A DNA stretch of 15,298 nucleotides from Treponema sp. GTDB taxonomy: Bacteria; Spirochaetota; Spirochaetia; Treponematales; Breznakiellaceae. Each line of letters begins with the position of its first letter. The stretch's first letter is position 1. Below the pieces are notes generated by a model. That model had not been told where the DNA came from. It worked only from the letters and a program-made list of their open reading frames with translations, and ran no database searches. Positions 1 to 5,828 of the stretch are shown piece after piece. The translations under genes were made by a program, and so were the position numbers. Where the stretch lies: contig JAIRLK010000335.1 in the NCBI GenBank assembly GCA_031259515.1, positions 1 to 15,298 on the forward strand, read 5' to 3'.

Positions 1-364
1 CCCCCAGGTTTTTATTGTAGATATACAGCGAATCCAGATATTCATTCCCCAGGGTCATCCGCTGGAGCGCCTCAAAGGCCCGGAGAATTTTTTCCGGGGG
101 AAGGCTGGTGCTGTACAGGAAGTCGCTCACCGGCCCGTTCCAGGTGGTTTCCACATAAACCGGAATGTTCTGGAGCTGGATTTGGCTGAAAATCCGGGTC
201 GCCGATTTAAGCCGCTGGGCCTGGATATTCTGAAGAATAGCGCCGGTCTGCCGCAGGAACAGGGTGGAGAAAAGCAGCGTCATAATGAGACAGGCGCCCA
301 ATATAACGACCGTATAGGGCAGAAAATATTTGAAGAGCCCCGCAAACCGTTTTTTCCCTTTCAT
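1..364 (-). CDS. Partial membrane-anchored sensory/regulatory protein, N-terminus only
   Basis: The first 121 codons are visible; the rest lies beyond the left edge. I translated it from ATG at 364-362. The N-terminus is short and basic (MKGKKRFAGLFKYF). One hydrophobic membrane helix follows at about residues 15-37, then a stretch likely outside the membrane with a helical start (ILQNIQAQRLKSATRIF) and the motif YLDSLYIYNKNLG near residues 109-121. That layout matches the Cache-type sensor module of membrane-bound AraC-family regulators and YesM-type kinases often found beside MalFG-type sugar transporters. The output domain is not visible, so regulator versus kinase cannot be decided. It starts 44 bp after the MalG-type permease stop on the same strand, so it may be the fourth gene of that operon. 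There is no Shine-Dalgarno sequence; TATACT ends 6 bases before the ATG. Confidence 0.65.
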   Translation of the reverse strand, partial: MKGKKRFAGLFKYFLPYTVVILGACLIMTLLFSTLFLRQTGAILQNIQAQRLKSATRIFSQIQLQNIPVYVETTWNGPVSDFLYSTSLPPEKILRAFEALQRMTLGNEYLDSLYIYNKNLG

Positions 365-376
365 GGGGATAGTATA
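365..376 (-). promoter_or_regulatory. -10-like hexamer directly before the partial regulator gene
   Basis: On the minus strand TATACT (371-376) is followed by six bases (ATCCCC) and then the ATG at 364. With normal -10 to start-site spacing, transcription would begin at or next to the A of the ATG, giving a leaderless mRNA. I see no convincing -35 in the 44-bp gap, so this is tentative. Read-through from the permease operon is the alternative. Confidence 0.35.
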
Positions 377-408
377 ATGCAGTCCGGTTGAATAAACACT
401 AGGCGGAA

Positions 409-1275
409 TTAGCCCTTGAGCCCCGTACTGGCCACGCCCTGTACAAAATACCGCTGTAACGAAAGAAAAATAACCAGTACCGGAATCAGGGCCACCACGC
501 TGGCCGCCATGATAAGGCCGTATTCACTTGAGTATTGGGAAATAAACATCCGCAAGCCTATCTGTATAGTCTTGAGTTCCGTCCGGGTAAGGTAAATCAT
601 GGGCCCCAAAAAATCGTTCCAGGTGTTGACAAAGGTGATGATCGTCAGGGTTGAAAGGGCGGGCTTGGACAAGGGCAGCATGATCCGCATCCATATCCCG
701 TATTCGGAAAGGCCGTCGATCCAGGCCGCCTCCCGCAGTTCGTCGGGGATGCTTTCGTAAAACTGCTTCATCATAAACACCCCAAAGGCGGAGAATGCCT
801 GGAGGCAGATAATGGCCAAGTGGGTGTTGTTCAGCCCCATGGCCCGCATCAGGATGAACTGGGGAACCATGTAAGCCTGCCAGGGAACGGCAATAGTGGC
901 GATATATCCCAGGAAAAGGCCCCGGCGGCCGGGGAAACGGAGTTTCGCGAAGGCATAGGCGGCAAAGCTGGAACTTAATAGCTGCAACAGCGTAACGATC
1001 ACCGAAAGTTTTACCGTATTCAGTATAAATGTTCCCAGGGGAATTTTTGTCCATATATCGGAATAGTTTTTCCACCGGGGGCTTTCGGGGATCCAGTTCA
1101 TGGGAAAGGTAAACACATCCTTGTTCAATTTTAAGGATGATGACAGCATCCATACAAAGGGAACCAGCATGGTAAGGGCCATGACGATAAGGAAAAGATA
1201 TATGCCGAAGTGATACCAAAACCGTTTTTGACCGCCCCCGGCAAGAATACGGTTGTTGCCGTTTTTTTGCGCCAT
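409..1275 (-). CDS. Carbohydrate ABC transporter permease, MalG/UgpE type
   Basis: Inner-membrane permease subunit of a CUT1-type sugar importer, 288 residues, the usual length. About six hydrophobic segments are visible (first at about 23-45, last at about 255-275). The cytoplasmic EAA loop that contacts the ATPase is at residues 182-201: EAAWIDGLSEYGIWMRIMLP. I chose the ATG at 1275 over an in-frame TTG at 1296: an AGGCGG Shine-Dalgarno sits 6 bases before it and overlaps the stop of the upstream permease gene, whereas the TTG would start inside that gene. It lies 10 bp downstream of the MalF-type gene, so the two are very likely co-transcribed and translationally linked. The substrate cannot be read from the permease. 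The neighbouring lyase and GH88 genes suggest uronate-containing oligosaccharides. Confidence 0.93.
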   Translation of the reverse strand: MAQKNGNNRILAGGGQKRFWYHFGIYLFLIVMALTMLVPFVWMLSSSLKLNKDVFTFPMNWIPESPRWKNYSDIWTKIPLGTFILNTVKLSVIVTLLQLLSSSFAAYAFAKLRFPGRRGLFLGYIATIAVPWQAYMVPQFILMRAMGLNNTHLAIICLQAFSAFGVFMMKQFYESIPDELREAAWIDGLSEYGIWMRIMLPLSKPALSTLTIITFVNTWNDFLGPMIYLTRTELKTIQIGLRMFISQYSSEYGLIMAASVVALIPVLVIFLSLQRYFVQGVASTGLKG

Positions 1276-1285
1276 AATAATCCGC

Positions 1286-2176
1286 CTATTTCCCAAACCG
1301 TTTTTCCCCCCGGAACTGAATCAGGGTGATCCCCAAAACCAGGGCGAAAAGAACCATAGCGATGGCGCTGGCATAGCCATATTCCAGGGAACGGAAGGCG
1401 GTGTTATAGATCTGATAAACCAGGACCCGGGTGGTATTGGTTAGCTGGTTATCCCCCCCGGCAAAGAGGTTGATAAAAATATCGTAAACCTTAAAGGAAG
1501 TGATGATCAGCATCATCATAATAAAAAACGTGGTAGGGGCAAGCTGGGGAAGGGTTACGTGAAAGAAACGCTGCCGCCCATTGGCGCCGTCCAGACTTGC
1601 GGCTTCATAGAGTTCCTGATTCACTCCCTGGAGGCCCGCCAGGTATATCACCATATAATAGCCCATATTTTTCCACACGCTGAAAACAATAACCGTGGGG
1701 AGCGCCCAATGCCGGTCCGCGGCCCAGCCCGGAAGTTTTTCAATGGGAATTCTCGTGAGGGCGTTGAGGAAATTGTTGACCGGCCCCCGGGTTGGGCTGA
1801 AAATAAAATTCCACACCGCCGCCACCGCCACCAGGGAAGCCACATAGGGGAAAAAAGAAACGGTTCTGAAAAAATTCCGGCCCCGCATTTTTTGATTAAG
1901 CAGGATAGCACAAAAAAGGGAACAGGCCAGGGTCAGGGGTACAACGCCGCCGGTGTAGAGGATCGTATTCCACAGGGCCCGCAAAAAAATAGGATCGTTA
2001 AAGAGGCGGATAAAGTTTTCCCATCCGGCAAATTCGATGGGGTTTGCCCCGTCCCATTTCAAAAAAGACAGAACCAGGGCAAACACCAGCGGAACCAGGG
2101 TGAATACCGCAAAGCCGAGAAAATTCGGGGCAATAAAACTGTAAGCAACCAACGCCTCTTTGGTTTTTTTAGTCAT
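1286..2176 (-). CDS. Carbohydrate ABC transporter permease, MalF/UgpA type
   Basis: Partner permease of the same CUT1 importer, 296 residues. Hydrophobic helices appear at about 11-38, 72-93, 107-127, 158-180, 215-237 and 265-287. The EAA loop is at residues 191-210: EAASLDGANGRQRFFHVTLP. There is no extra periplasmic P2 domain as in E. coli MalF, so this is the short Ugp/Lac-type form. It starts at ATG 2176 with an AAAGGGA ribosome-binding sequence just upstream, 66 bp after the binding-protein gene. A strong hairpin sits in that gap. Together with the MalG-type gene it should form the membrane channel. No ATPase gene is present in the window, so an ATPase encoded elsewhere (MsmK/UgpC type) is inferred. 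Confidence 0.93.
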   Translation of the reverse strand: MTKKTKEALVAYSFIAPNFLGFAVFTLVPLVFALVLSFLKWDGANPIEFAGWENFIRLFNDPIFLRALWNTILYTGGVVPLTLACSLFCAILLNQKMRGRNFFRTVSFFPYVASLVAVAAVWNFIFSPTRGPVNNFLNALTRIPIEKLPGWAADRHWALPTVIVFSVWKNMGYYMVIYLAGLQGVNQELYEAASLDGANGRQRFFHVTLPQLAPTTFFIMMMLIITSFKVYDIFINLFAGGDNQLTNTTRVLVYQIYNTAFRSLEYGYASAIAMVLFALVLGITLIQFRGEKRFGK

Positions 2177-2189
2177 TGGAGTCCCTTTA

Positions 2190-2227
2190 GAGGAATGAGG
2201 AATGAAAAAATTTCTCCCTCATTCCTC
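2190..2227 (-). repeat. Intercistronic hairpin between binding-protein and permease genes
   Basis: Perfect 11-bp inverted repeat: GAGGAATGAGG at 2190-2200 and its complement at 2217-2227, with a 16-base loop. It begins 15 bases after the binding-protein stop and ends 13 bases before the permease ATG. The gap holds no downstream U-run, so it is not a standard terminator. Hairpins in this position are known to protect the binding-protein mRNA and reduce permease expression relative to the binding protein (the malE-malF arrangement); that role here is inference. Confidence 0.55.
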
Positions 2228-2242
2228 CCTTCTCATCCTTCG

Positions 2243-3538
2243 TTACTTGCCTAAAATATTTCCCACCCGGTCATTCATTTCCTTAATGCCCTGAGCGATG
2301 GCGCTGTTGCCGGTCATGATGGCGTCGTGGGCTTCATTCAAAACGATCTCGATATCCGCGCTTTTTTCATGCAGGGGCATTTCAAGATAGGTTTTGTACA
2401 CCTGCAGGGCTTCTTTACTGCCCGGATCGCCGGGGAAACCGGGGATAGCAGCAATAGCGTTGATCACTTCCTGGTTCATAATCGCCGGGATGGTTCCCAG
2501 TTTTGCAAGGATAGCGGCCCCTTCCGGACCGGAAACAAACCGCATAAAGTCCAGGGCCGCGTCCTTTTTGGCGGAATTCCGGTTTACCGCGATGGAAGTG
2601 ATGGTTCCTAGAGTCGTCCCCGCAGGAACCCCCGCAGGATGAGGATATTTCGCCAGGCCCCAGTTTTTGGAAAGGGATTCCCCGGTTTTTACCTTGTCGA
2701 TCTGGGTGGCGATAAACCAGGTACCCATGTTCAGCATGGCGATCTGGCTGTTGAAAAAGGCTCCGGAATAATGGGTCCCCGAAGTTTTAAGGGCGGCGTA
2801 ACTCTGGACGATGCCGTCGTCCTGTTCCTTAAGAACCCGCTCATAGTAGGGGGTAAGAAAATCGTAGGTACCGTCCACAATAGTGTTTTTTCCGTCCAGG
2901 ATGCCGAAAAGCTGGACCGCGCTCCGCCAGGTGTGGTAATGAGCCCCATAGGTTTTGCCCGCCCCGCTTCCCTGGGTAACCCTTCGGGCCAACGCGTCGT
3001 ATTCATCCAGGGTTATATCGTTTGAAGGATAGGGAACCCCGGCGGCATCAAAAAGGTCCTTATTATAGAAAATAAGCCAAAAGTCGCTGCGGAAAGGCAG
3101 GGCGTAGACTTCACCGTTCACCGAGATTTGTTCGGTGGTACCGCCATACAGGGAGGTGTCGATGCCTGCGGTTTTAATGTAGCTGTTCAGAGGCTCCAGA
3201 CGGTTTTGCCGCACCAGATTCGCATAGCCGGGGATGTCCTTGACGCATACCACATCAAAGTCCGCGCCCCCGGAAAGCTGGGTACCCAGGACCGTCATAT
3301 AGTCGGCGCTACCGAGGTCCACAGTCTCAATTTTTACCTGGGGATTCTTTGCCTGGTACGCGTCGATCAGGGGTTTGTAATAGACCGTAAGATCATAATC
3401 CCATATCGCCCATTTGATGATGGTAGGCCCGCTTCCTCCTCCTCCTCCGCTGCTTTCTTGTTTACCCCCCGCGGCAAAAATCGAAGCTGCAAGACCAAAA
3501 ACCAATACAAAAACAAATAATCTTTTTATGCTTTTCAT
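2243..3538 (-). CDS. ABC transporter extracellular sugar-binding protein (family 1)
   Basis: Secreted solute-binding component, 431 residues. The signal peptide is clear: basic start MKSIKR, hydrophobic core to about residue 19, likely cleavage after SIFA (about residue 22). There is no cysteine in the first 40 residues, so it appears to be a soluble periplasmic protein and not a lipoprotein. A Gly/Ser linker (residues about 29-38, encoded by five GGA codons) leads to the mature domain, which opens with IIKWAIWDYD as in family 1 sugar-binding proteins. Motifs such as ALPFRSDFWLIFYNKDLFDAAGV and MNMGTWFIATQI fit the family. An AGGAGG Shine-Dalgarno lies 6 bases before ATG 3538. It is the first gene of the transporter operon, downstream of a dyad operator at 3628-3647. 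Confidence 0.94.
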   Translation of the reverse strand: MKSIKRLFVFVLVFGLAASIFAAGGKQESSGGGGGSGPTIIKWAIWDYDLTVYYKPLIDAYQAKNPQVKIETVDLGSADYMTVLGTQLSGGADFDVVCVKDIPGYANLVRQNRLEPLNSYIKTAGIDTSLYGGTTEQISVNGEVYALPFRSDFWLIFYNKDLFDAAGVPYPSNDITLDEYDALARRVTQGSGAGKTYGAHYHTWRSAVQLFGILDGKNTIVDGTYDFLTPYYERVLKEQDDGIVQSYAALKTSGTHYSGAFFNSQIAMLNMGTWFIATQIDKVKTGESLSKNWGLAKYPHPAGVPAGTTLGTITSIAVNRNSAKKDAALDFMRFVSGPEGAAILAKLGTIPAIMNQEVINAIAAIPGFPGDPGSKEALQVYKTYLEMPLHEKSADIEIVLNEAHDAIMTGNSAIAQGIKEMNDRVGNILGK

Positions 3539-3627
3539 TTTTTCCTCCTGAAAAATATATTTGAATCAGTATGAACCCCATTTAAAGGAATTGAAAAGTT
3601 ACTAAAGTACCTTTTTTAGCCCTTTTA

Positions 3628-3647
3628 TATAGTACCACGGTACTATA
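3628..3647. promoter_or_regulatory. Dyad operator upstream of the binding-protein gene
   Basis: Perfect inverted repeat with 9-bp arms and a 2-bp centre: TATAGTACC-AC-GGTACTATA. Its core ATAGTACC-N2-GGTACTAT recurs at 5667-5684. It lies in the 118-bp gap between the response-regulator stop and the binding-protein ATG, its centre 99 bp upstream of that ATG. A 2-base loop and no U-run make an RNA hairpin unlikely, so a dimeric DNA-binding protein is the better reading. A further AGTACC half-site is at 3606-3611. The obvious candidate binder is the adjacent LuxR-type regulator; that assignment is inference. No good sigma70 hexamers are visible downstream, which would suit an activated promoter. 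Confidence 0.7.
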
Positions 3648-3656
3648 CAGCGTCTC

Positions 3657-4331
3657 TCAGTGTTTGTTTGCCAGCTTGATTATCTCAAACCGGTTTTTTA
3701 CTCCCAGTTTTGAATAAATGGTACTGACCTGGTTTTTTACCGTTTGCAGGGCAAGGTTCAATTTTTCCGCGATTTCTTCATTTTCATAACCCGTTGTAAT
3801 GTAGGTAAAAATTTCCCGTTCCCGGTTGGTTAACGTTTTTAACCAGGGTAATGATTCCGTCATATCCGGCAAATCAGGATCATGGTTCAAGGTTTCCTTG
3901 CCGTTGTATTTTTGCCGTACCATTTTTCGCGCGATTTCCGGGGATATTTGTATTATGTTGTTTTTTAACGCCCTGATTGCGGTAATAAGTTCCGTTGGGG
4001 ATATGGCCTTTAAGAGGTAGCCCGAAGCCCCCGCCAGGATAGCCGCCCGTACATATTCATCCTCGTCATAGGTGGAAAGCATGATTATTTTGATCTCAGG
4101 ATGTTTATTTTTTATGAGGTTCACCGCCTCAATGCCGCCCATCTCCGGCATAAGTACATCCATAAGGATTATATCGGGATGTTCTTTTTCCGTAATCGTA
4201 ACCGCTTCTTTGCCGTTTATGGCAGTACCGATGACCGTCATGTCTTCCGCGTAATTGGACAGAAACGTGTTGAGGCTTTCGGTAATCAGGACCTGATCAT
4301 CGGCAAGCAGTATTTTAATCTTTGGTTCCAT
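3657..4331 (-). CDS. Two-component response regulator, NarL/FixJ (LuxR-type HTH) family
   Basis: Cytoplasmic transcription factor of 224 residues, the standard size. The receiver domain (about 5-122) has the acidic pair D11-D12, phospho-acceptor D58 in IILMDVLMPEMGG, the switch residue S86/T87 and K108. A linker follows, then the C-terminal LuxR-type helix-turn-helix at about 165-220 (LTNREREIFTYITTGYENEEIAEKL start; TVKNQVSTIYSKLGVKNR recognition part). It starts at ATG 4331 with AAGGAG upstream; that sequence overlaps the TAA stop of the kinase gene, so the two genes are translationally coupled. Its likely partner is the kinase directly upstream. It probably controls the binding-protein/permease operon, the lyase/GH88 operon and its own operon through the two dyads; the target assignment is inferred from position only. 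Confidence 0.93.
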   Translation of the reverse strand: MEPKIKILLADDQVLITESLNTFLSNYAEDMTVIGTAINGKEAVTITEKEHPDIILMDVLMPEMGGIEAVNLIKNKHPEIKIIMLSTYDEDEYVRAAILAGASGYLLKAISPTELITAIRALKNNIIQISPEIARKMVRQKYNGKETLNHDPDLPDMTESLPWLKTLTNREREIFTYITTGYENEEIAEKLNLALQTVKNQVSTIYSKLGVKNRFEIIKLANKH

Positions 4332-4345
4332 AAAACAAACGCTCC

Positions 4346-5632
4346 TTACAGGCTATTAGCGGCAGTTATATACACAAGGGGTATCGCTATTCTGAGGCGG
4401 AACCCGCCTTCCGGGGGCAAAGATACGTCAAGGGTCCCTCCCACCGATTCAAGCCGCTCCTCCATGCCCGCAAGTCCAATGCCCTTGACAATATTTGCGG
4501 CGCCGATGCCGTTATCGGTTACGGTCATGGTAAATTCCTGGGGAAACTCCCAAAAGTGAATCAGAATGCGGCTTGCCTTCCCGTGCCGTATGGAGTTGGT
4601 AAAGGCCTCCTGAATAATCCTGGTAAGGACCCTGTTTATGGCAGGTCCGTAATCGTTCTTCATATTCCCCCATTCAACAGTAACCACGATTCCGGTAACT
4701 TCCTCAAATATTTTTTTTAGCTGATAGATGGTCTCAATGCTCTCATGATAGGGTTCCTGTATTTTGCGGATCAGATGCAGGGTTTCCCTGGTATCCTTAA
4801 GCCCCCGGGAAGCCAGATTGCGTATTTGATGGAATATTTCCTGGGAATGAGCCGTTCCCATTTCACCGCGGCTTACCGCCGCATCGGACACCAGAATAAT
4901 ATTGCTAAAAGCGTATCCGCAACTGTCGTGAAGATCCCGGGTAAACCGCAGCCTGTCCTGTTTTACCGCTTCTTCTCCCCGTTGTTTTGCAAGTTCCTGC
5001 AGGCGGTGATTAAAAAGCAGCAGTTTGGTACTCACAAAATTAAGATGTTCGATGGTTTGTTGATTATGCCGGTATTTATCCATAAAAAAACGCAGTAAAA
5101 CCATGATTGTTGACGACAGCATCAGAAAAACCATCAAGGCGCAGGTTTCTGAAAGAGATGGTCTTGTAAACGGGTTCCCTCCCAGGGATAAACCCATAAA
5201 GGGCGGATGAACAAGAAACAGCAGAAAAAACAGCATGGAGCATAGTGATATGATAAGACTTCCCGGCGGAGGATACATGAACGATGCCGTCATAATATAG
5301 GCCAGATAAATAAAGATATTAATGGTAAATAAATCATCCAACATATATATGGAAAGAACTCCCGCAACAAATCCGCTTATAAGGCATAAACGGCGTATGA
5401 AAGAACGGGAAGAAAAAATACATCCAAACAGGGCGGCGCAGTATATAACAAAGGCTATATAAAAAGTCCGTAAGAAAACAAGGCGGTTAAGCTGTTCATT
5501 GGCCTGGCTTACCAGTGGAATTTCAGCATGAGGGGCATTGTATTTTGAAAAAAACATGATAAAGGCGTTTAAAAGCAAAATGCCGATGATTAGGGAAAGT
5601 ATTATTTTGTACAGCCGATTCTCCGGTTTCAT
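4346..5632 (-). CDS. Membrane sensor histidine kinase, NarL-cognate (HisKA_3) type
   Basis: 428 residues. Six hydrophobic segments fill the N-terminal half (about 9-28, 53-74, 79-98, 102-120, 124-145, 163-184). A charged helical linker follows (about 187-225), then the HisKA_3 dimerisation domain with phospho-acceptor H235 in FTRDLHDSCGYAFSNI. The ATPase domain has an N-box at 341-353 (QEAFTNSIRHGKA), a G1 box at 373-377 (DNGIG) and a G2 box at 384-390. I saw no PAS, Cache or HAMP domain, so the signal is either sensed in the membrane or passed on by another protein. An AAAGG ribosome-binding sequence precedes ATG 5632. It is the first gene of the leftward unit and is divergent from the lyase gene. 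Confidence 0.93.
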   Translation of the reverse strand: MKPENRLYKIILSLIIGILLLNAFIMFFSKYNAPHAEIPLVSQANEQLNRLVFLRTFYIAFVIYCAALFGCIFSSRSFIRRLCLISGFVAGVLSIYMLDDLFTINIFIYLAYIMTASFMYPPPGSLIISLCSMLFFLLFLVHPPFMGLSLGGNPFTRPSLSETCALMVFLMLSSTIMVLLRFFMDKYRHNQQTIEHLNFVSTKLLLFNHRLQELAKQRGEEAVKQDRLRFTRDLHDSCGYAFSNIILVSDAAVSRGEMGTAHSQEIFHQIRNLASRGLKDTRETLHLIRKIQEPYHESIETIYQLKKIFEEVTGIVVTVEWGNMKNDYGPAINRVLTRIIQEAFTNSIRHGKASRILIHFWEFPQEFTMTVTDNGIGAANIVKGIGLAGMEERLESVGGTLDVSLPPEGGFRLRIAIPLVYITAANSL

Positions 5633-5666
5633 TGACTACCTTTTATGTTGTTCCCATATAATAATC

Positions 5667-5684
5667 ATAGTACCCAGGTACTAT
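5667..5684. promoter_or_regulatory. Dyad operator in the divergent kinase/lyase control region
   Basis: Perfect inverted repeat with 8-bp arms: ATAGTACC-CA-GGTACTAT. It matches the dyad at 3628-3647 in every arm base; only the 2-bp centre differs. It sits 11 bp upstream of the TTGACA box of the rightward promoter, its centre at roughly -54 to -58 from the predicted start site, a normal position for an activator. It also overlaps the likely -10 of the leftward kinase promoter. One site could therefore activate the lyase operon and repress the kinase operon. Confidence 0.7.
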
Positions 5685-5695
5685 TTTTTTGTTCA
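5667..5695 (-). promoter_or_regulatory. Candidate leftward promoter of the kinase-regulator operon
   Basis: On the minus strand TGAACA (5690-5695) and TACTAT (5667-5672) are 17 bp apart, each 4 of 6 to the sigma70 consensus. Predicted transcription start is near 5660, giving a leader of about 28 bases to the kinase ATG. The dyad at 5667-5684 covers the spacer and the -10, so a bound regulator would block this promoter; that would be negative autoregulation. Inference from spacing only. Confidence 0.4.
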
Positions 5696-5726
5696 TTGAC
5701 ATTCCTGAAACGGCATCTATTATACT
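5696..5726 (+). promoter_or_regulatory. Rightward promoter of the lyase-GH88 operon
   Basis: A perfect TTGACA -35 lies at 5696-5701. Two overlapping -10 candidates follow: TATTAT at 5718-5723 (16-bp spacer) and TATACT at 5721-5726 (19-bp spacer). Transcription would start at about 5730-5733, directly at an in-frame ATG (5733) and about 97 bases before the Shine-Dalgarno-preceded ATG at 5829. The -35 abuts the leftward promoter's -35-like box at 5690-5695, so the two promoters are back to back. Confidence 0.65.
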
Positions 5727-5828
5727 ATCACAATGAACCCTATAGTTCTCCCTCTCCGGGAGAATCCTGAAATCCAGAGCCGGGACCCGTCTGTGCCGCA
5801 GCCGGGACATCCCTTAAGGGAGATAACC

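Noticed and set aside
1276..1296. Upstream TTG start for the MalG-type permease
   Set aside because: It lies inside the preceding gene without a ribosome-binding site, while ATG 1275 has AGGCGG correctly spaced.
3628..3647. Dyad considered as a terminator of the response-regulator gene
   Set aside because: The loop would be two bases and no U-run follows. The same dyad occurs at 5667-5684 where no gene ends, so an operator is the better reading.
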